Assembly: GCF_030815855.1 (NCBI RefSeq)
Contig: NZ_JAUSXG010000001.1
Coordinates: 2,976,001-3,040,000, forward strand
Direction of reading: 5' to 3'
Length of the DNA: 64,000 bases
Origin: Variovorax paradoxus
Lineage (GTDB): Bacteria; Pseudomonadota; Gammaproteobacteria; Burkholderiales; Burkholderiaceae_C
Shown: one piece after another, positions 45,140 to 54,658 of the stretch
Layout: each line of letters opens with the position of its first letter
Numbering within the stretch: position 1 is the first letter of the stretch
Program-made: the position numbers and the translations under genes
The notes under the pieces: generated by a model
Told to the model about the DNA's origin: nothing
The model's database searches: none
Seen by the model: the letters and a program-made list of their open reading frames with translations, nothing else

Positions 45140-46483
45140 TCAATCCGCCATCTTGCTGACGCGGGCGCCTTCGAGCACTTCCGGCTCCTGGGCCTCGACC
45201 CAGTTCTCGTTGTTGAGCCCGGCCTGCAGCCTGGCTTCGTCGAGTTCGTTGGTCCACTTGGCCACCACGATGGTGGCCACGCCGTTGCCGATCAGGTTGG
45301 TCAGCGCGCGCGCCTCCGACATGAAGCGGTCGATGCCCAGGATGAGCGCGAGCCCCGCCACCGGCACATGGCCGACCGCCGACAGCGTGGCCGCCAGCAC
45401 GATGAAGCCGCTGCCGGTGACACCCGCCGCGCCCTTCGACGTGAGCAGCAGCACAGCGAGCAGCGTGATCTCCTGGGTCAGCGTCATCGGCGTGTTGGTG
45501 GCTTGCGCGATGAACACGGCCGCCATTGTCAGGTAGATGGAAGTACCGTCGAGGTTGAACGAGTAGCCGGTGGGAATCACCAGGCCCACGCAGGCCTTGT
45601 TGGCGCCCAGGTTCTCCATCTTCTCCATCATGCGCGGCAGCACCGATTCGGACGATGACGTGCCCAGCACGATCAGCAGTTCTTCCTTGATGTACTTGAT
45701 GAACTTCCAGATGCTGAAGCCGTGAAAGCGCGCAATGAGCCCGAGCACCACGAAGATGAACAGCAGGCAGGTCAGGTAGAACGTGCCCATCAGCTTGCCG
45801 AGCGAGAACAGGCTGCCCAGCCCGTACTTGCCGATGGTGAAGGCCATGGCGCCGAACGCACCGATGGGCGCCAGCTTCATGATGTAGCCGACAATCACGA
45901 AGAGCACGTGCGAGCCCTTCTCGATCACGTCGAACACCAGCGTGCCGCGCCCGCCGAAGCGGTGCAGCGCAAAGCCGAACAGCACCGCGATCAGCAGCAC
46001 CTGCAGGATCTCGCCCTTGGCGAAGGCATCGACCACCGTGCTGGGGATGACGTTGAGCAGAAAGTCGACCGTGCCGGTCATCTTGCCGGGGCCGGTGAAG
46101 GAGGCAATCGACTTGGTGTCGAGCGTGGCCGGGTCGATGTTCATGCCCGCGCCGGGCTTCAGGGCGTTGACCAGCAGCAGCCCGACCACGAGCGCAATGG
46201 TGCTCACGATCTCGAAGTACAGGAGCGCCAGGCCGCCGGTCTTCCCGACCTTCTTCATGTCTTCCATGCCGGCGATGCCGACCACCACCGTGCAGAAGAT
46301 GATCGGCGCGATGATCATCTTGATGAGCTTGATGAAGCCGTCGCCCAATGGCTTCATTGCCTCGCCGATCGCGGGGTAGAAATGGCCGAGCAGCACGCCG
46401 ATGACCACGGCCGTGATCACCTGAACGTAGAGGGAGCGGTAAAGAGGGAGCTTTTTGGTGGGTGCGATTGTTGTGTCTGCCAT
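45140..46483 (-). CDS. dctA: C4-dicarboxylate:Na+/H+ symporter DctA
   Basis: A 447-aa DAACS-family symporter that imports succinate, fumarate and malate. Conserved features: [40 protein letters not shown], the re-entrant serine-rich loop [20 protein letters not shown] (GTSSSE) and [20 protein letters not shown], then [20 protein letters not shown]. Length is normal. It is a single gene; no DctB/DctD pair and no -24/-12 promoter was seen upstream. Confidence 0.96.
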   Translation of the reverse strand: MADTTIAPTKKLPLYRSLYVQVITAVVIGVLLGHFYPAIGEAMKPLGDGFIKLIKMIIAPIIFCTVVVGIAGMEDMKKVGKTGGLALLYFEIVSTIALVVGLLLVNALKPGAGMNIDPATLDTKSIASFTGPGKMTGTVDFLLNVIPSTVVDAFAKGEILQVLLIAVLFGFALHRFGGRGTLVFDVIEKGSHVLFVIVGYIMKLAPIGAFGAMAFTIGKYGLGSLFSLGKLMGTFYLTCLLFIFVVLGLIARFHGFSIWKFIKYIKEELLIVLGTSSSESVLPRMMEKMENLGANKACVGLVIPTGYSFNLDGTSIYLTMAAVFIAQATNTPMTLTQEITLLAVLLLTSKGAAGVTGSGFIVLAATLSAVGHVPVAGLALILGIDRFMSEARALTNLIGNGVATIVVAKWTNELDEARLQAGLNNENWVEAQEPEVLEGARVSKMAD

Positions 46484-46560
46484 GTCGTGCCTCCAGGGGG
46501 TGGGAAACTGTAGGGCCGTTTTCGCCGCTTTCCATTCGTAAAAGCCACATCGCGCAAATG

Positions 46561-46586
46561 AAAAAACCCGCCGGAGCGGGTCTTTC
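46561..46586 (-). terminator. Terminator downstream of phaB
   Basis: ACCCGC (46566-46571) and GCGGGT (46576-46581) form a short GC-rich stem with a four-base loop, and the minus-strand RNA continues into TTTTTT. It follows the phaB stop by about 25 bp. Confidence 0.75.
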
Positions 46587-46608
46587 GATCAGGTGCCGGT
46601 CAGCATGA

Positions 46609-47346
46609 TCAGTGCATGTGAAGTCCGCCGTTGACCGAGAAATCGGCCCCGGTGGAATAACCCCCTTCGTCCGTGGCCAGCCACGAGATGATGGAAGCAA
46701 TTTCGCTCGGCTCGCCCAGGCGCTTGACGGGGATGGTGGCAATGATCTTGTCGAGCACCTCCTGGCGGATGGCCTTCACCATGTCGGTGCCGATGTAGCC
46801 CGGGCTCACGGTGTTGACGGTCACGCCCTTGTTCGCGAGCTCTTGCGCCAGCGCCATCGTGAAGCCGTGCATGCCGGCCTTGGCCGCCGAGTAGTTGGTC
46901 TGCCCCGCCTGGCCCTTGGCGCCGTTCACCGAGCTGATGTTGATGATGCGGCCCCAACCCTTCTCCACCATGTCGCCCACCACCTGCTTGGTGACGTTGA
47001 ACATGCTGTTGAGGTTGGTCTCGATCACCGCGCTCCAGTCTTCCGGCGTCATCTTCAGGAACATGCGGTCCCGCGTGATGCCGGCGTTGTTGACGAGCAC
47101 GTCGATGGGGCCGTGCGCCGCCTTGGCGGCGGAAAACGCCTCGACCGTGGACTGCCAGTCGCCGACATTGCCGACCGACGCGTGAAACTCGAAGCCCTCG
47201 GCCTTCTGCTCGGCCAGCCACTTGGCATGGTCGCGCGTGGGACCGCAGCCTGCGACGACAGTGAAGCCGTCCTTGTGCAGGCGCTGGCAGATGGCAGTTC
47301 CGATGCCACCCATGCCTCCGGTGACATATGCAACTTTCTTGCTCAT
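46609..47346 (-). CDS. phaB: Acetoacetyl-CoA reductase PhaB
   Basis: A 245-aa short-chain dehydrogenase that reduces acetoacetyl-CoA to (R)-3-hydroxybutyryl-CoA for polyhydroxybutyrate. Seen: AYVTGGMGGIGTAICQRL (cofactor loop), VLVNNAGITRDRMFLKM, INISSVNGAKGQAGQTNYSAAKAG (Ser-Tyr-Lys triad) and VNTVSPGYIGTDMV. The block FKMTPEDWSAVIETNLNSMFN-type wording and length match PhaB. No phaC/phaA is adjacent. A terminator follows. Confidence 0.94.
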   Translation of the reverse strand: MSKKVAYVTGGMGGIGTAICQRLHKDGFTVVAGCGPTRDHAKWLAEQKAEGFEFHASVGNVGDWQSTVEAFSAAKAAHGPIDVLVNNAGITRDRMFLKMTPEDWSAVIETNLNSMFNVTKQVVGDMVEKGWGRIINISSVNGAKGQAGQTNYSAAKAGMHGFTMALAQELANKGVTVNTVSPGYIGTDMVKAIRQEVLDKIIATIPVKRLGEPSEIASIISWLATDEGGYSTGADFSVNGGLHMH

Positions 47347-47539
47347 GAAATTTTCCTTGATGTGTGCGAAGCAAAAGCCTGAACGGCCGCCTTCACTCTA
47401 GCGAGTTTCAAGCCATGGTTCTCTGAGGAAAACACTGAGCCAAGCTTGCAACCAGCTGTCATGGCGCGGCCAATATGCAACCATATGCGCAAGTCTGTAC
47501 CTTCTTGCACATTCCGCGGCACTCAAGGAGTTCGAAAGT

Positions 47540-48187
47540 ATGAATTTCGGAATCATCATCTTTCCCGAGGTCGAGGAACTCGATTTCGTCGGCCCCTGGG
47601 AAATGCTCACCATGTGGAGCAAGCTCGCCGCCGGCCCCGACAACTGCCTGATCGTTGCCGAGACGCGCGCCCCTGTTGTCTGCGCCAAGGGCCTTTCGAT
47701 CAATCCGCATGTGTCTTTCGACGACTGCCCGCCGCTCGACTACCTGCTCGTGCCGGGCGGCATGGGCACGCGCCGCGAGGTCGACAACCCCGGGATGATG
47801 CGGTTTCTGGCGGCGCAGGCACCCGGCTGCGAGGCGCTGCTGTCGGTGTGCACCGGGGCCTTCGTGCTCCACGCCGCCGGGCTGCTCTCCGGCAAGACTG
47901 CCACCACGCACTGGGGTTCCCTCGATCGGCTGCGCGCCCTGGGCGACGTCGACGTGGTCGAACAGCGATTCGTGCAGGACGGCAATGTGTGGACCTCGGC
48001 GGGCGTCTCGGCCGGCACCGACCTGATGCTCGCCTTCATCGCCCACACCGCCGGCGAGGAAGCCGCGGCCCGGGTGCAGCTGCAGGCCGAGTACTACCCG
48101 GCCGACACGGTCTACGGCAGCACGGCGAGCCACGACCGAGCTCCGGCCTATGTGCGGCGGCCGGGCAGCCCGATCGGACGCCTCTAG
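47540..48187 (+). CDS. DJ-1/PfpI-family protein (isonitrile hydratase-like)
   Basis: A 215-aa class I glutamine-amidotransferase-like protein: GIIIFPEVEELDFVGPWEML, LLVPGGMGTRREVDNPGMM and the nucleophile elbow SVCTGAFVLHAAGLLSGKTA with cysteine, then TTHWGSLDRL. These match the isonitrile-hydratase subgroup. AAGGAG precedes ATG 47540. The stop overlaps the end of the convergent membrane-protein gene by 4 bp. Substrate unknown. Confidence 0.88.
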   Translation: MNFGIIIFPEVEELDFVGPWEMLTMWSKLAAGPDNCLIVAETRAPVVCAKGLSINPHVSFDDCPPLDYLLVPGGMGTRREVDNPGMMRFLAAQAPGCEALLSVCTGAFVLHAAGLLSGKTATTHWGSLDRLRALGDVDVVEQRFVQDGNVWTSAGVSAGTDLMLAFIAHTAGEEAAARVQLQAEYYPADTVYGSTASHDRAPAYVRRPGSPIGRL

Positions 48188-48771
48188 CGCGTCGCTGACC
48201 GCAGCTTCCGCCTGAAGCTTCGAAGCCAGCGAGTGCCGAAGTCGAACCCACGACAGACCCCGCTGGCAACCAGCCCGGTGACGACCAGCATCGCCGCGGT
48301 GTGAACGCCGACCGCCGCGAGCGCCAGCAGCAACGAACCCGATGCGGAGATTTCCCGGGCCGAGGTGTCGCCCATGCACAGCGGGATCAGCGCCGGCACC
48401 AGCATCAACCCGGCGCCGTGCGCGGTGGCCATCATGAAGGACCAGAGCGCGAGCCCGGTATGCCCCGCTGGAGCGCGCGCCGCCTTGGGCGTGCGGTCCG
48501 ACAGGTGCAGCGCCGCAAAGACGACCACCAGCCCGCCGGCCGCGGCTTGCAGCGCCACGCGATCCATCGAGAGGCCGAACGCCATCGCGGCGGCCACCAG
48601 CGCGACCGATGCGGCATGCCCGACCGCAATCGGCAGCAAGGCCCGCAGTGCCTGCGCCCGATCGTGCGAATGCACGCCCCAGGCCGCGGCCCACATCCAG
48701 CCGGTGGCGGGGTTCAGCCCGTGAAGGGCGCCGACGCCCGCCACCACCAGCCATGGCCAGAGGGTTTCCAC
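48184..48771 (-). CDS. Polytopic membrane protein with HGLNPATGW motif
   Basis: A 195-aa membrane protein with about six predicted transmembrane helices. The first carries VGALHGLNPATGWMWAAAWG, followed by histidine-rich and acidic residues (GHAASVALVAAAM, ATAHGAGLMLVPALIPLCMG), recalling nickel/cobalt-exporter or UreH-like proteins. GTG 48771 is used because the longer reading (ATG 48864) would run 59 bp into the upstream DUF899 gene; the start remains uncertain. Possible metal transport is inference. Confidence 0.65.
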   Translation of the reverse strand: METLWPWLVVAGVGALHGLNPATGWMWAAAWGVHSHDRAQALRALLPIAVGHAASVALVAAAMAFGLSMDRVALQAAAGGLVVVFAALHLSDRTPKAARAPAGHTGLALWSFMMATAHGAGLMLVPALIPLCMGDTSAREISASGSLLLALAAVGVHTAAMLVVTGLVASGVCRGFDFGTRWLRSFRRKLRSATR

Positions 48772-48805
48772 GATGTGCTTGCGAGTTCCGTCCGCGCGCC
48801 GTCGT

Positions 48806-49594
48806 TCAGCTGGACTCGTGGCAGCACGAATGGGCCGCCGGTTTGACAGCCGGTGCCGGTTCATAGCGGTCGTGGTGGCGCACCCAGTCCATGGTGTAGG
48901 CCGCGTTGTGTTCGTCCCGGCCCTTGGGGGTGAGATCGAGCAGGTTGTACGTGCCCATCATCACCTCGACGCCGCGCTCGTAGGTCGAGTAGGTGTGGAA
49001 GACCTCGCCCGCATCGTCCTTGTAGAACACGCTGATGCCGGGTGCTTCCTCCGCGGGGAACGGCCGCACGCTGTAGTTGTAATAGACCTGGCCCTTGCCC
49101 TCGGCCCACTCCTGCGACTTGAAGCTCACGCCGAAGTCGTAGTTGAAATCGCTGCCGTGCGCCGACACCCACTTGAACTGCCAGCCCATGCGCTGGCGAA
49201 AGCGCTCGATCTCGGCCAGGGGCGCGCGGGAGACGACCAGCAGCGTGACGTCGCGGTGCTCCAGGTGCACCTGCATGCCGCCGATGTGGTCGGCCATGTA
49301 GGAGCAGCTCGGGCAGCCCTGCTCCCAGTCGGGGCCGAGCATGAAGTGCTGCACCAGCAGCTGGCGCCGGCCTTCGAACAGGTCGGCGAGGGCGCGCGGG
49401 CCTTCGGGGGTGTCGAAGGTGTAGTTCTTCTCGACGCGCGTCCAGGGCAGTGCGCGGCGCTCCTGGGCAATCTGGTCGCGCAGGTGCGTCAGTTCCTTTT
49501 CGCGGGCCAGCAGCGCCTTGCGCTCGGCAAGCCATCTGTCTTTCGTCACGACGGGATGGTTGTCGGTCCGGGTCTCGGCAATCGTTGTGTTCAT
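48806..49594 (-). CDS. DUF899-family thioredoxin-like protein
   Basis: A 262-aa DUF899 protein, thioredoxin-related fold: RRALPWTRVEKNYTFDTPEG, LLVQHFMLGPDWEQGCPSCS with a CPSC redox-like motif, RFRQRMGWQFKWVSAHGSDF and FHTYSTYERGVEVMMGTYNL. AAGGAG lies 10 bp before ATG 49594. Function is unknown, often predicted as dithiol-disulfide isomerase. It is third in a same-strand set with a beta-propeller gene and a regulator. Confidence 0.88.
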   Translation of the reverse strand: MNTTIAETRTDNHPVVTKDRWLAERKALLAREKELTHLRDQIAQERRALPWTRVEKNYTFDTPEGPRALADLFEGRRQLLVQHFMLGPDWEQGCPSCSYMADHIGGMQVHLEHRDVTLLVVSRAPLAEIERFRQRMGWQFKWVSAHGSDFNYDFGVSFKSQEWAEGKGQVYYNYSVRPFPAEEAPGISVFYKDDAGEVFHTYSTYERGVEVMMGTYNLLDLTPKGRDEHNAAYTMDWVRHHDRYEPAPAVKPAAHSCCHESS

Positions 49595-49648
49595 GATGAT
49601 CTGCTCCTTGGTCAAGGAATCGTTTAGACGTTTAGAAGAGGGATGCGG

Positions 49649-50332
49649 TCAGGACCTGGCGGTGGCCCTGGGGCGCCGCACGGCGCGGACTTTTCCGCTG
49701 TCTCCGCCGCCGCAATAGAAAAGGTCTGCGCCATCGGATTCGAGCCCGCTGACGCCGGCGCCGCGCGGCATCTCCAGCCGCGCGAGCACGACGCCGTTGG
49801 CCGGGTCGATGCGGCGAAGTTCGCTCTCGTCGCCCTCCCAGGTGCCGTGCCACAGCTCGCCGTCGACCCAGGTCACCCCGGTGACGAAGCGGTTGGACTC
49901 GATGGTGCGCAAGACAGCACCGGTCGCGGGGTCGATCTGGCGGATCTTGCGGTCGCGGTACTGCCCTACCCACAGGCTGCCTTCGGCCCAGGTCAGCCCC
50001 GAGTCGCTGCCGCCGCCGGGCGCGGGAATCGATGCCAGCACCGTGCCCGTGACGGGATCGATCTTGTCGATGCGCGCCTCGGCGATCTGATAGAGGTGGG
50101 TGCCGTCGAAGGCGGTGCCGGCGTCGCCGGCGCAGGCCAGCGTGCGCGCGGTCTCGCCGCTCTCGGGATCGAACGCGACCAGGCTGGCGCCCGTGGCGGC
50201 CCAGACGCGCTGGCCGTCATAGGTCACGCCGGCCACGCTTGCGCCGCCGGCGAACGGGCCGTACTCGCGAACGATTTCGGCCGCACGTGCCGCGACCTCG
50301 GTCTTGTCCTTGCTTGTCTTGCTGCTGCTCAT
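49649..50332 (-). CDS. Beta-propeller (Vgb/glutamine-cyclotransferase-like) protein
   Basis: A 227-aa cytosolic beta-propeller with four to five WD-like blades: GVTYDGQRVWAATGASLVAF, GTAFDGTHLYQIAEARIDKI, GLTWAEGSLWVGQYRDRKIR, GVTWVDGELWHGTWEGDESE and GLESDGADLFYCGGG. No signal peptide. It lies 44 bp after the regulator and 54 bp before DUF899, so the three may form an operon. Ligand unknown. Confidence 0.8.
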   Translation of the reverse strand: MSSSKTSKDKTEVAARAAEIVREYGPFAGGASVAGVTYDGQRVWAATGASLVAFDPESGETARTLACAGDAGTAFDGTHLYQIAEARIDKIDPVTGTVLASIPAPGGGSDSGLTWAEGSLWVGQYRDRKIRQIDPATGAVLRTIESNRFVTGVTWVDGELWHGTWEGDESELRRIDPANGVVLARLEMPRGAGVSGLESDGADLFYCGGGDSGKVRAVRRPRATARS

Positions 50333-50376
50333 CGCTGCTCCTTGTGTGCACCCCGGATCGGGGCCTTGGAGCAACT

Positions 50377-51597
50377 CTATTCAATCGGCAGCGCAGCGGG
50401 GAGTAACAAGATCGTCGTGAATCCGGTCAGCGGCGGCGCAAGCCAGCGCTGCGCCCGCGCCCGCCCGAGCGAGCGCACCCGCTCCTCGGCCTCGAGTTCG
50501 GCGAGCGCGCGCTGCACGGTGCGTTGGCTGGCGTTCAGGGCCAGCGCCAGCGCCGAGGTCGACCAGGCCGCCCCGTCGGAAAGCAGCGCCAGCACCGACG
50601 CCTGGTCACCGTCGATGGGCGGCGCCAGCACGACGACCTCGCGGTCGCCCTGCGCCTTGAGAACGAAACCGCGCGCGGTGGCCTCGATACCCGCCAGCGG
50701 TGCGACGAGCGCCCGCAGACGGCCGATCTCGACCCGCAGGCGCGCGCGAAGCGTCTCATCAGGGTGGCGGGTGTTGAACGCGTAGGCAATCAGGCTTTCG
50801 CGATCAACGTCGCCGGGCCACGCCTCGGCCAGCGCACGCGCCAGCGCGAACAGCACCGGGCGGCGCGCCAGCGGCCGCCATGCGTCGCCCGCGCCCACCC
50901 CGCGGCGGCAGGCATCGACCACCAGCGCGTCCGAGGCCAGAAGCGCCGCGACCTCGTCGAGGCGCAGCGTCTGCTCGGCGCCGGCTGAGAGGCGCCTTGC
51001 GGCGGGACGGTCGAGCGCAGCGCGCGCCTCCGCCACCTCGGCCAGGAGCGCCGGCACGCGCGCACGCTCGGCCGCCTCGTGCGCCCGGGCAAGCGCCGCC
51101 TGCGCCGGGCCGGTGCGCAGCGAGCGCAGCGCCAGCTCGGCCGCGATCAGCTCCGCCACCGCCGCCAGCGACGGCGGCAGGCCGCGCGCATCGAGCAGCG
51201 CCAGCGCGGCCGCGGCCTCGTCGAGCCGGCCGAGCAGCAAGAGCTTGCGCGCCGCGATCAGCCGCGCCTGCAGTGCGTTGCCGTGATCGGCGTGCGCCTC
51301 GAGCGTGTCCGCCGCAGCCGCAAGAGCGCGCGGCGTGCCGCCGAGATCGCGCATGGCCAGCGCCACCTCGGCCTCGGCCACCACGCAGCGGGCCCGCGCC
51401 AGTTCTTCGTAAGCGCCGAAGCCGCGCGCCGCGCGCCGCAGCAGCTCGCGTGCGCGCGGGTGCTCGCCCAGCTGCGCCATGGCGATGCCGCGCAGTGCCA
51501 GGGCCGGCGGGTCGTCGCGCAGCGCGACCCGCTTGAGGGCGCCGAGCGCATCGCCAGCGGCAAGGGCGCGGGCGGAGGCGGCAATCAGGGAATCCAT
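50377..51597 (-). CDS. TPR-type regulator with C-terminal winged helix
   Basis: A 406-aa, Ala/Arg-rich protein. Residues 1-230 are helical repeats (TPR/BTAD-like; ALRGIAMAQLGEHPRARELL, ARKLLLLGRLDEAAAALALL). A DNA-binding portion follows (LIAYAFNTRHPDETLRARLR, about 285) and the end carries a winged-helix (TSALALALNASQRTVQRALA). It probably controls the two downstream genes. The family is often annotated only as helix-turn-helix regulator; the signal is unknown. Confidence 0.75.
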   Translation of the reverse strand: MDSLIAASARALAAGDALGALKRVALRDDPPALALRGIAMAQLGEHPRARELLRRAARGFGAYEELARARCVVAEAEVALAMRDLGGTPRALAAAADTLEAHADHGNALQARLIAARKLLLLGRLDEAAAALALLDARGLPPSLAAVAELIAAELALRSLRTGPAQAALARAHEAAERARVPALLAEVAEARAALDRPAARRLSAGAEQTLRLDEVAALLASDALVVDACRRGVGAGDAWRPLARRPVLFALARALAEAWPGDVDRESLIAYAFNTRHPDETLRARLRVEIGRLRALVAPLAGIEATARGFVLKAQGDREVVVLAPPIDGDQASVLALLSDGAAWSTSALALALNASQRTVQRALAELEAEERVRSLGRARAQRWLAPPLTGFTTILLLPAALPIE

Positions 51598-51714
51598 GGC
51601 GACAGATTAACCGGCCGGGACGGCATGGCCCGAGAAGCTTGCCCGCCGCCGATCTTCTCCAGAGTCGCTCCCGGCTTCCTGTTCCTTGTCGTTAGTTCTA
51701 TTTCCTCCTTTGGA

Positions 51715-51729
51715 GTTGTACAGTGCAAC
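51715..51729. promoter_or_regulatory. NrtR-type operator at the nrtR promoter
   Basis: GTTGTACAGTGCAAC, a near-palindrome (GTTG...CAAC) matching the two sites before pncA at 11-12 of 15 positions. It lies 25 bp upstream of the nrtR start, consistent with autoregulation. Confidence 0.8.
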
Positions 51730-51753
51730 CATATTGAAAAAGGATGCCAAGTC

Positions 51754-52494
51754 TTGAAACCATCCCACGCACAAGCCGAGTTGAAATTTCCCAGGCCACT
51801 GGTCACCGTCGACGTGGTCATCTTCACCGTGCTGGAAGACGCGCTGAAGGTCGTTCTGGTGCGCCGCCCGAGCGATGCCGACGATCCCTTTCCGGGACGT
51901 TGGGCTTTGCCCGGAGGGTTCATCGATGTCAACAAGGACACCAGCCTGCTCGGCTGCGCCTTGCGCAAGCTGCGGGAAAAAACCGGTGTGTCCGCACCGT
52001 ACCTGGAGCAATTGGGCAGCTGGGGCGATGCCGCGCGCGACCCCCGGGGCTGGTCGACCACCCATGCGTTCTTCGCGCTCATGCCCAGCCAGGATCTCGT
52101 GCTCGAAAAAGGAGCGAATGCCGCGCAAGTCGAATGGATAGATGCCGCCGCAGCGAGCCGCAAGCGCCTGGCTTTCGATCACGCCGAGATCGTCGAAGCT
52201 GCCCTCGCACGCCTGCGCAGCAAGGTCGAATACACCTCGCTGCCCGCGTTTCTCCTGAACGAACCCTTCACGCTGCCGCAGTTGCAGCACACCTACGAGG
52301 TGGTACTGGGCCGCCCGGTCGACAAGAGCGCCTTTCGCAAGCGGATGCTCGACGCCGGTTTCATGGAAGAAGCCGGCACCGTCGAAGGCACCTTCGGCCG
52401 GCCGGCCATGGGCTACCGCCTGCGCGACCGGTCCCAGGCCGCCCTGTTCCCCCGCACGTTCAGCCCGCGCGACTCTGCGGAGCCCGGCGCTTGA
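51754..52494 (+). CDS. nrtR: NAD-biosynthesis regulator NrtR (Nudix-HTH)
   Basis: A 246-aa NrtR repressor. The N-terminal Nudix-like domain (VDVVIFTVLEDALKVVLVRR, RWALPGGFIDVNKDTSL) has a degenerate Nudix box: RKLREKTG replaces REUXEE, so it probably senses ADP-ribose rather than hydrolysing it. The C-terminal winged helix (LPQLQHTYEVVLGRPVDKSA, FRKRMLDAGFMEE) binds DNA. No ATG fits; TTG 51754 is 9 bp after AAGGA. It precedes pncA-pncB-nadE-nadM with matching operators. Confidence 0.92.
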   Translation: MKPSHAQAELKFPRPLVTVDVVIFTVLEDALKVVLVRRPSDADDPFPGRWALPGGFIDVNKDTSLLGCALRKLREKTGVSAPYLEQLGSWGDAARDPRGWSTTHAFFALMPSQDLVLEKGANAAQVEWIDAAAASRKRLAFDHAEIVEAALARLRSKVEYTSLPAFLLNEPFTLPQLQHTYEVVLGRPVDKSAFRKRMLDAGFMEEAGTVEGTFGRPAMGYRLRDRSQAALFPRTFSPRDSAEPGA

Positions 52495-52508
52495 CTTTTC
52501 TAGACTAA

Positions 52509-52523
52509 GTTGTACTATGCAAC
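52509..52523. promoter_or_regulatory. NrtR-type operator 1 of pncA
   Basis: GTTGTACTATGCAAC, the same GTTG-N7-CAAC palindrome as at nrtR. It lies 40 bp before the pncA start, paired with a second site 23 bp downstream (centre to centre). Confidence 0.82.
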
Positions 52524-52531
52524 CCATATTA

Positions 52532-52546
52532 GTTGCACAATACAAC
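52532..52546. promoter_or_regulatory. NrtR-type operator 2 of pncA
   Basis: GTTGCACAATACAAC, third copy of the palindrome in inverted register. With the first site it brackets the likely pncA promoter, as expected for a repressor of the whole salvage operon. Confidence 0.82.
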
Positions 52547-52562
52547 TCTCACCGAGAGCACC

Positions 52563-53426
52563 ATGAAGCAGAACATCCATCTTCTTCTGATCGATCCGCA
52601 GAACGACTTCTGCGACCTTCCGGCCGGCTGGCTTCCGGCTGATCGATCCACCGGCGCGCAATTGCAGCCGGCATTGCCGGTGGCCGGTGCCCACGCTGAC
52701 ATGCTGCGGTTGGCCCAGCTCATCCGCGAAGGCGCGCAAGGCATCGGCGGCATCACGGTCACATTGGATTCGCACCACAGGTTCGACATCGCGCACCCTA
52801 CGTTCTGGCAGACGCGCGACGGCACCGGTGTGCCGCCTTTCACTTCGATCACCGCGGCGCAGGTCAATGCCGGCGACTACCGCCCGCGCGACCCTGCTGC
52901 CCTGCCCCGGGCGCTGGCCTACATCCACGAGCTCGAGCGCCGGGGGCGCTACACGCTGATGGTGTGGCCGGTGCATTGCGAGATCGGCAGCTGGGGCCAT
53001 AACGTGCATGCGGCCGTCAAGGCCGCCTACAACGCCTGGGAGGACCAGCAACTGCGCGTGGTGGAAAAGGTCGGCAAGGGCAGCAACCCCTGGACCGAGC
53101 ACTACAGCGCGATTCAGGCCGAAGTGCCGGATGCGGACGACCCCGCCACCCTGCTCAACATGCGGTTGGTGGAGTCGCTCGACCGGGCCGACCTGATCGT
53201 GATCGCGGGCGAAGCCAGCAGCCATTGCGTGAAGGCCACCACCGAGCACATTGCCGCCAACCTGCCCTCCGGCAAGCCCGCCAAGCTGGTGCTGGTTACC
53301 GACTGCATGAGCCCGGTAGGCGGCTTCGAGGCGCAGCACCAGGCGTTCTTGCAAGACATGGGGAACCGCGGCGCCCAGCTTCTCACCAGTGCCGAAGTAC
53401 TTTCCCTGCTGGCCGCCAACACCTGA
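52563..53426 (+). CDS. pncA: Nicotinamidase-type cysteine hydrolase (PncA)
   Basis: A 287-aa cysteine hydrolase converting nicotinamide to nicotinate, longer than the ~213 aa of E. coli PncA. The catalytic Asp is at residue 11 (IDPQNDFCD), the nucleophile at 222 (GEASSHCVKAT), and metal ligands lie in TLDSHHRFDIAHP. Two NrtR operators lie directly upstream and the gene is followed by pncB, so a nicotinamidase role is well supported. The extra length lies mainly in central insertions. Confidence 0.9.
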   Translation: MKQNIHLLLIDPQNDFCDLPAGWLPADRSTGAQLQPALPVAGAHADMLRLAQLIREGAQGIGGITVTLDSHHRFDIAHPTFWQTRDGTGVPPFTSITAAQVNAGDYRPRDPAALPRALAYIHELERRGRYTLMVWPVHCEIGSWGHNVHAAVKAAYNAWEDQQLRVVEKVGKGSNPWTEHYSAIQAEVPDADDPATLLNMRLVESLDRADLIVIAGEASSHCVKATTEHIAANLPSGKPAKLVLVTDCMSPVGGFEAQHQAFLQDMGNRGAQLLTSAEVLSLLAANT

Positions 53427-53465
53427 CCCAACACCCGACCGAGAAAACGGCGAAGGACCCATACC

Positions 53466-54653
53466 ATGCAACCCATCATCCGCAGCCTGCTGGACACCGA
53501 CCTGTACAAGTTCACGATGTGGCAGGCGATGCTGCACAGCCATCCGCAGACGCAGGCCGAGTACACCTTCGTCTGCCGCAACCAGCCAGCCTATCCGCTC
53601 GCCGAGCTGCTTTCGGACGTCAACCAGCAGCTCGACCACCTCTGCACGCTGCGCTTTGCGCCCGATGAGCTCGCCTACCTGGGCAGCCTGCGCTACATCA
53701 AGAGCGACTTCGTCGACTTCCTGCGCATCTTCAGCTTTCAGCGCGAGTTCATCTCGGCCGCGGTCGAAGGCGATGCGCTGCGCATCCGGGCGGTCGGGCC
53801 GCAAGTCCACACCATGGCTTTCGAGATCTTCGTGCTCGCGATGGTCAATGAGCTGTATTTCCGCCGCTTCGACGCGGACGCCGCGTTGGCCGAGGGCCGC
53901 AAGCGCCTGCAGGCCAAGATCGACCTGCTGCGCAACTTCGCGAAGGAGTCGGCGGCCCGGCATCCGTTCGAGTTCTTCGACTTCGGCGTACGCCGCCGCT
54001 TTTCGCGCGACTGGCAGCGCGAGGTGGTCGGCACGCTCAAGCGCGAAGTGCCCATGTACTTCAAGGGCACCTCCAACGTGCTGCTGGCGAAGGAGCTGGA
54101 CCTGGTGCCCATCGGCACCATGGCCCACGAATACCTGCAGACCTACCAGGCGCTGGGCGTGCGGCTGCGCGATTTCCAGAACGCGGCGCTCGAAGGCTGG
54201 GTGCAGGAGTACCGCGGCGACCTCGGCGTGGCGCTGACCGACGTGGTTGGCATGGACGCCTTCCTGGCCGACTTCGACCTGTACTTCGCCAAGCTGTTCG
54301 ACGGCCTCCGGCACGACTCGGGAGACCCTGTCGCCTGGGGCGAAAAGGCGCTGGCGCACTACACCCGGCTGCGCATCGATGCGCACACCAAGCGCCTGGT
54401 GTTCTCCGACGGGCTCGACCTGCAGACCGCCATCCGGCTGTACCGCACCTTCGCCGATCGCACCCAGACCGGCTTTGGCATCGGCACCAACCTGACCAAC
54501 GACGTCGGCCTCACGCCGCTGAACATCGTGATGAAGCTCACCGGCTGCAACGGACAACCGGTCGCAAAGCTGTCCGACAGCCCCGGCAAGACGCTGTGCG
54601 AAGACCAGACCTTCCTGGCCTATCTGCGTCAGGTCTTTCACATCGAAGGTTGA
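53466..54653 (+). CDS. pncB: Nicotinate phosphoribosyltransferase PncB
   Basis: A 395-aa enzyme forming nicotinate mononucleotide from nicotinate and PRPP with ATP. Seen: [20 protein letters not shown] at the N-terminus, [36 protein letters not shown] and [20 protein letters not shown], the last holding the phosphorylated histidine. Length and order are standard. It follows pncA by 39 bp and nadE by 5 bp. Confidence 0.96.
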   Translation: MQPIIRSLLDTDLYKFTMWQAMLHSHPQTQAEYTFVCRNQPAYPLAELLSDVNQQLDHLCTLRFAPDELAYLGSLRYIKSDFVDFLRIFSFQREFISAAVEGDALRIRAVGPQVHTMAFEIFVLAMVNELYFRRFDADAALAEGRKRLQAKIDLLRNFAKESAARHPFEFFDFGVRRRFSRDWQREVVGTLKREVPMYFKGTSNVLLAKELDLVPIGTMAHEYLQTYQALGVRLRDFQNAALEGWVQEYRGDLGVALTDVVGMDAFLADFDLYFAKLFDGLRHDSGDPVAWGEKALAHYTRLRIDAHTKRLVFSDGLDLQTAIRLYRTFADRTQTGFGIGTNLTNDVGLTPLNIVMKLTGCNGQPVAKLSDSPGKTLCEDQTFLAYLRQVFHIEG

Positions 54654-54658
54654 GCGCC

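Noticed and set aside
43426..45159. 577-codon plus-strand open frame
   Set aside because: Antisense of the Kef-type antiporter, whose transmembrane and RCK motifs are intact on the minus strand.
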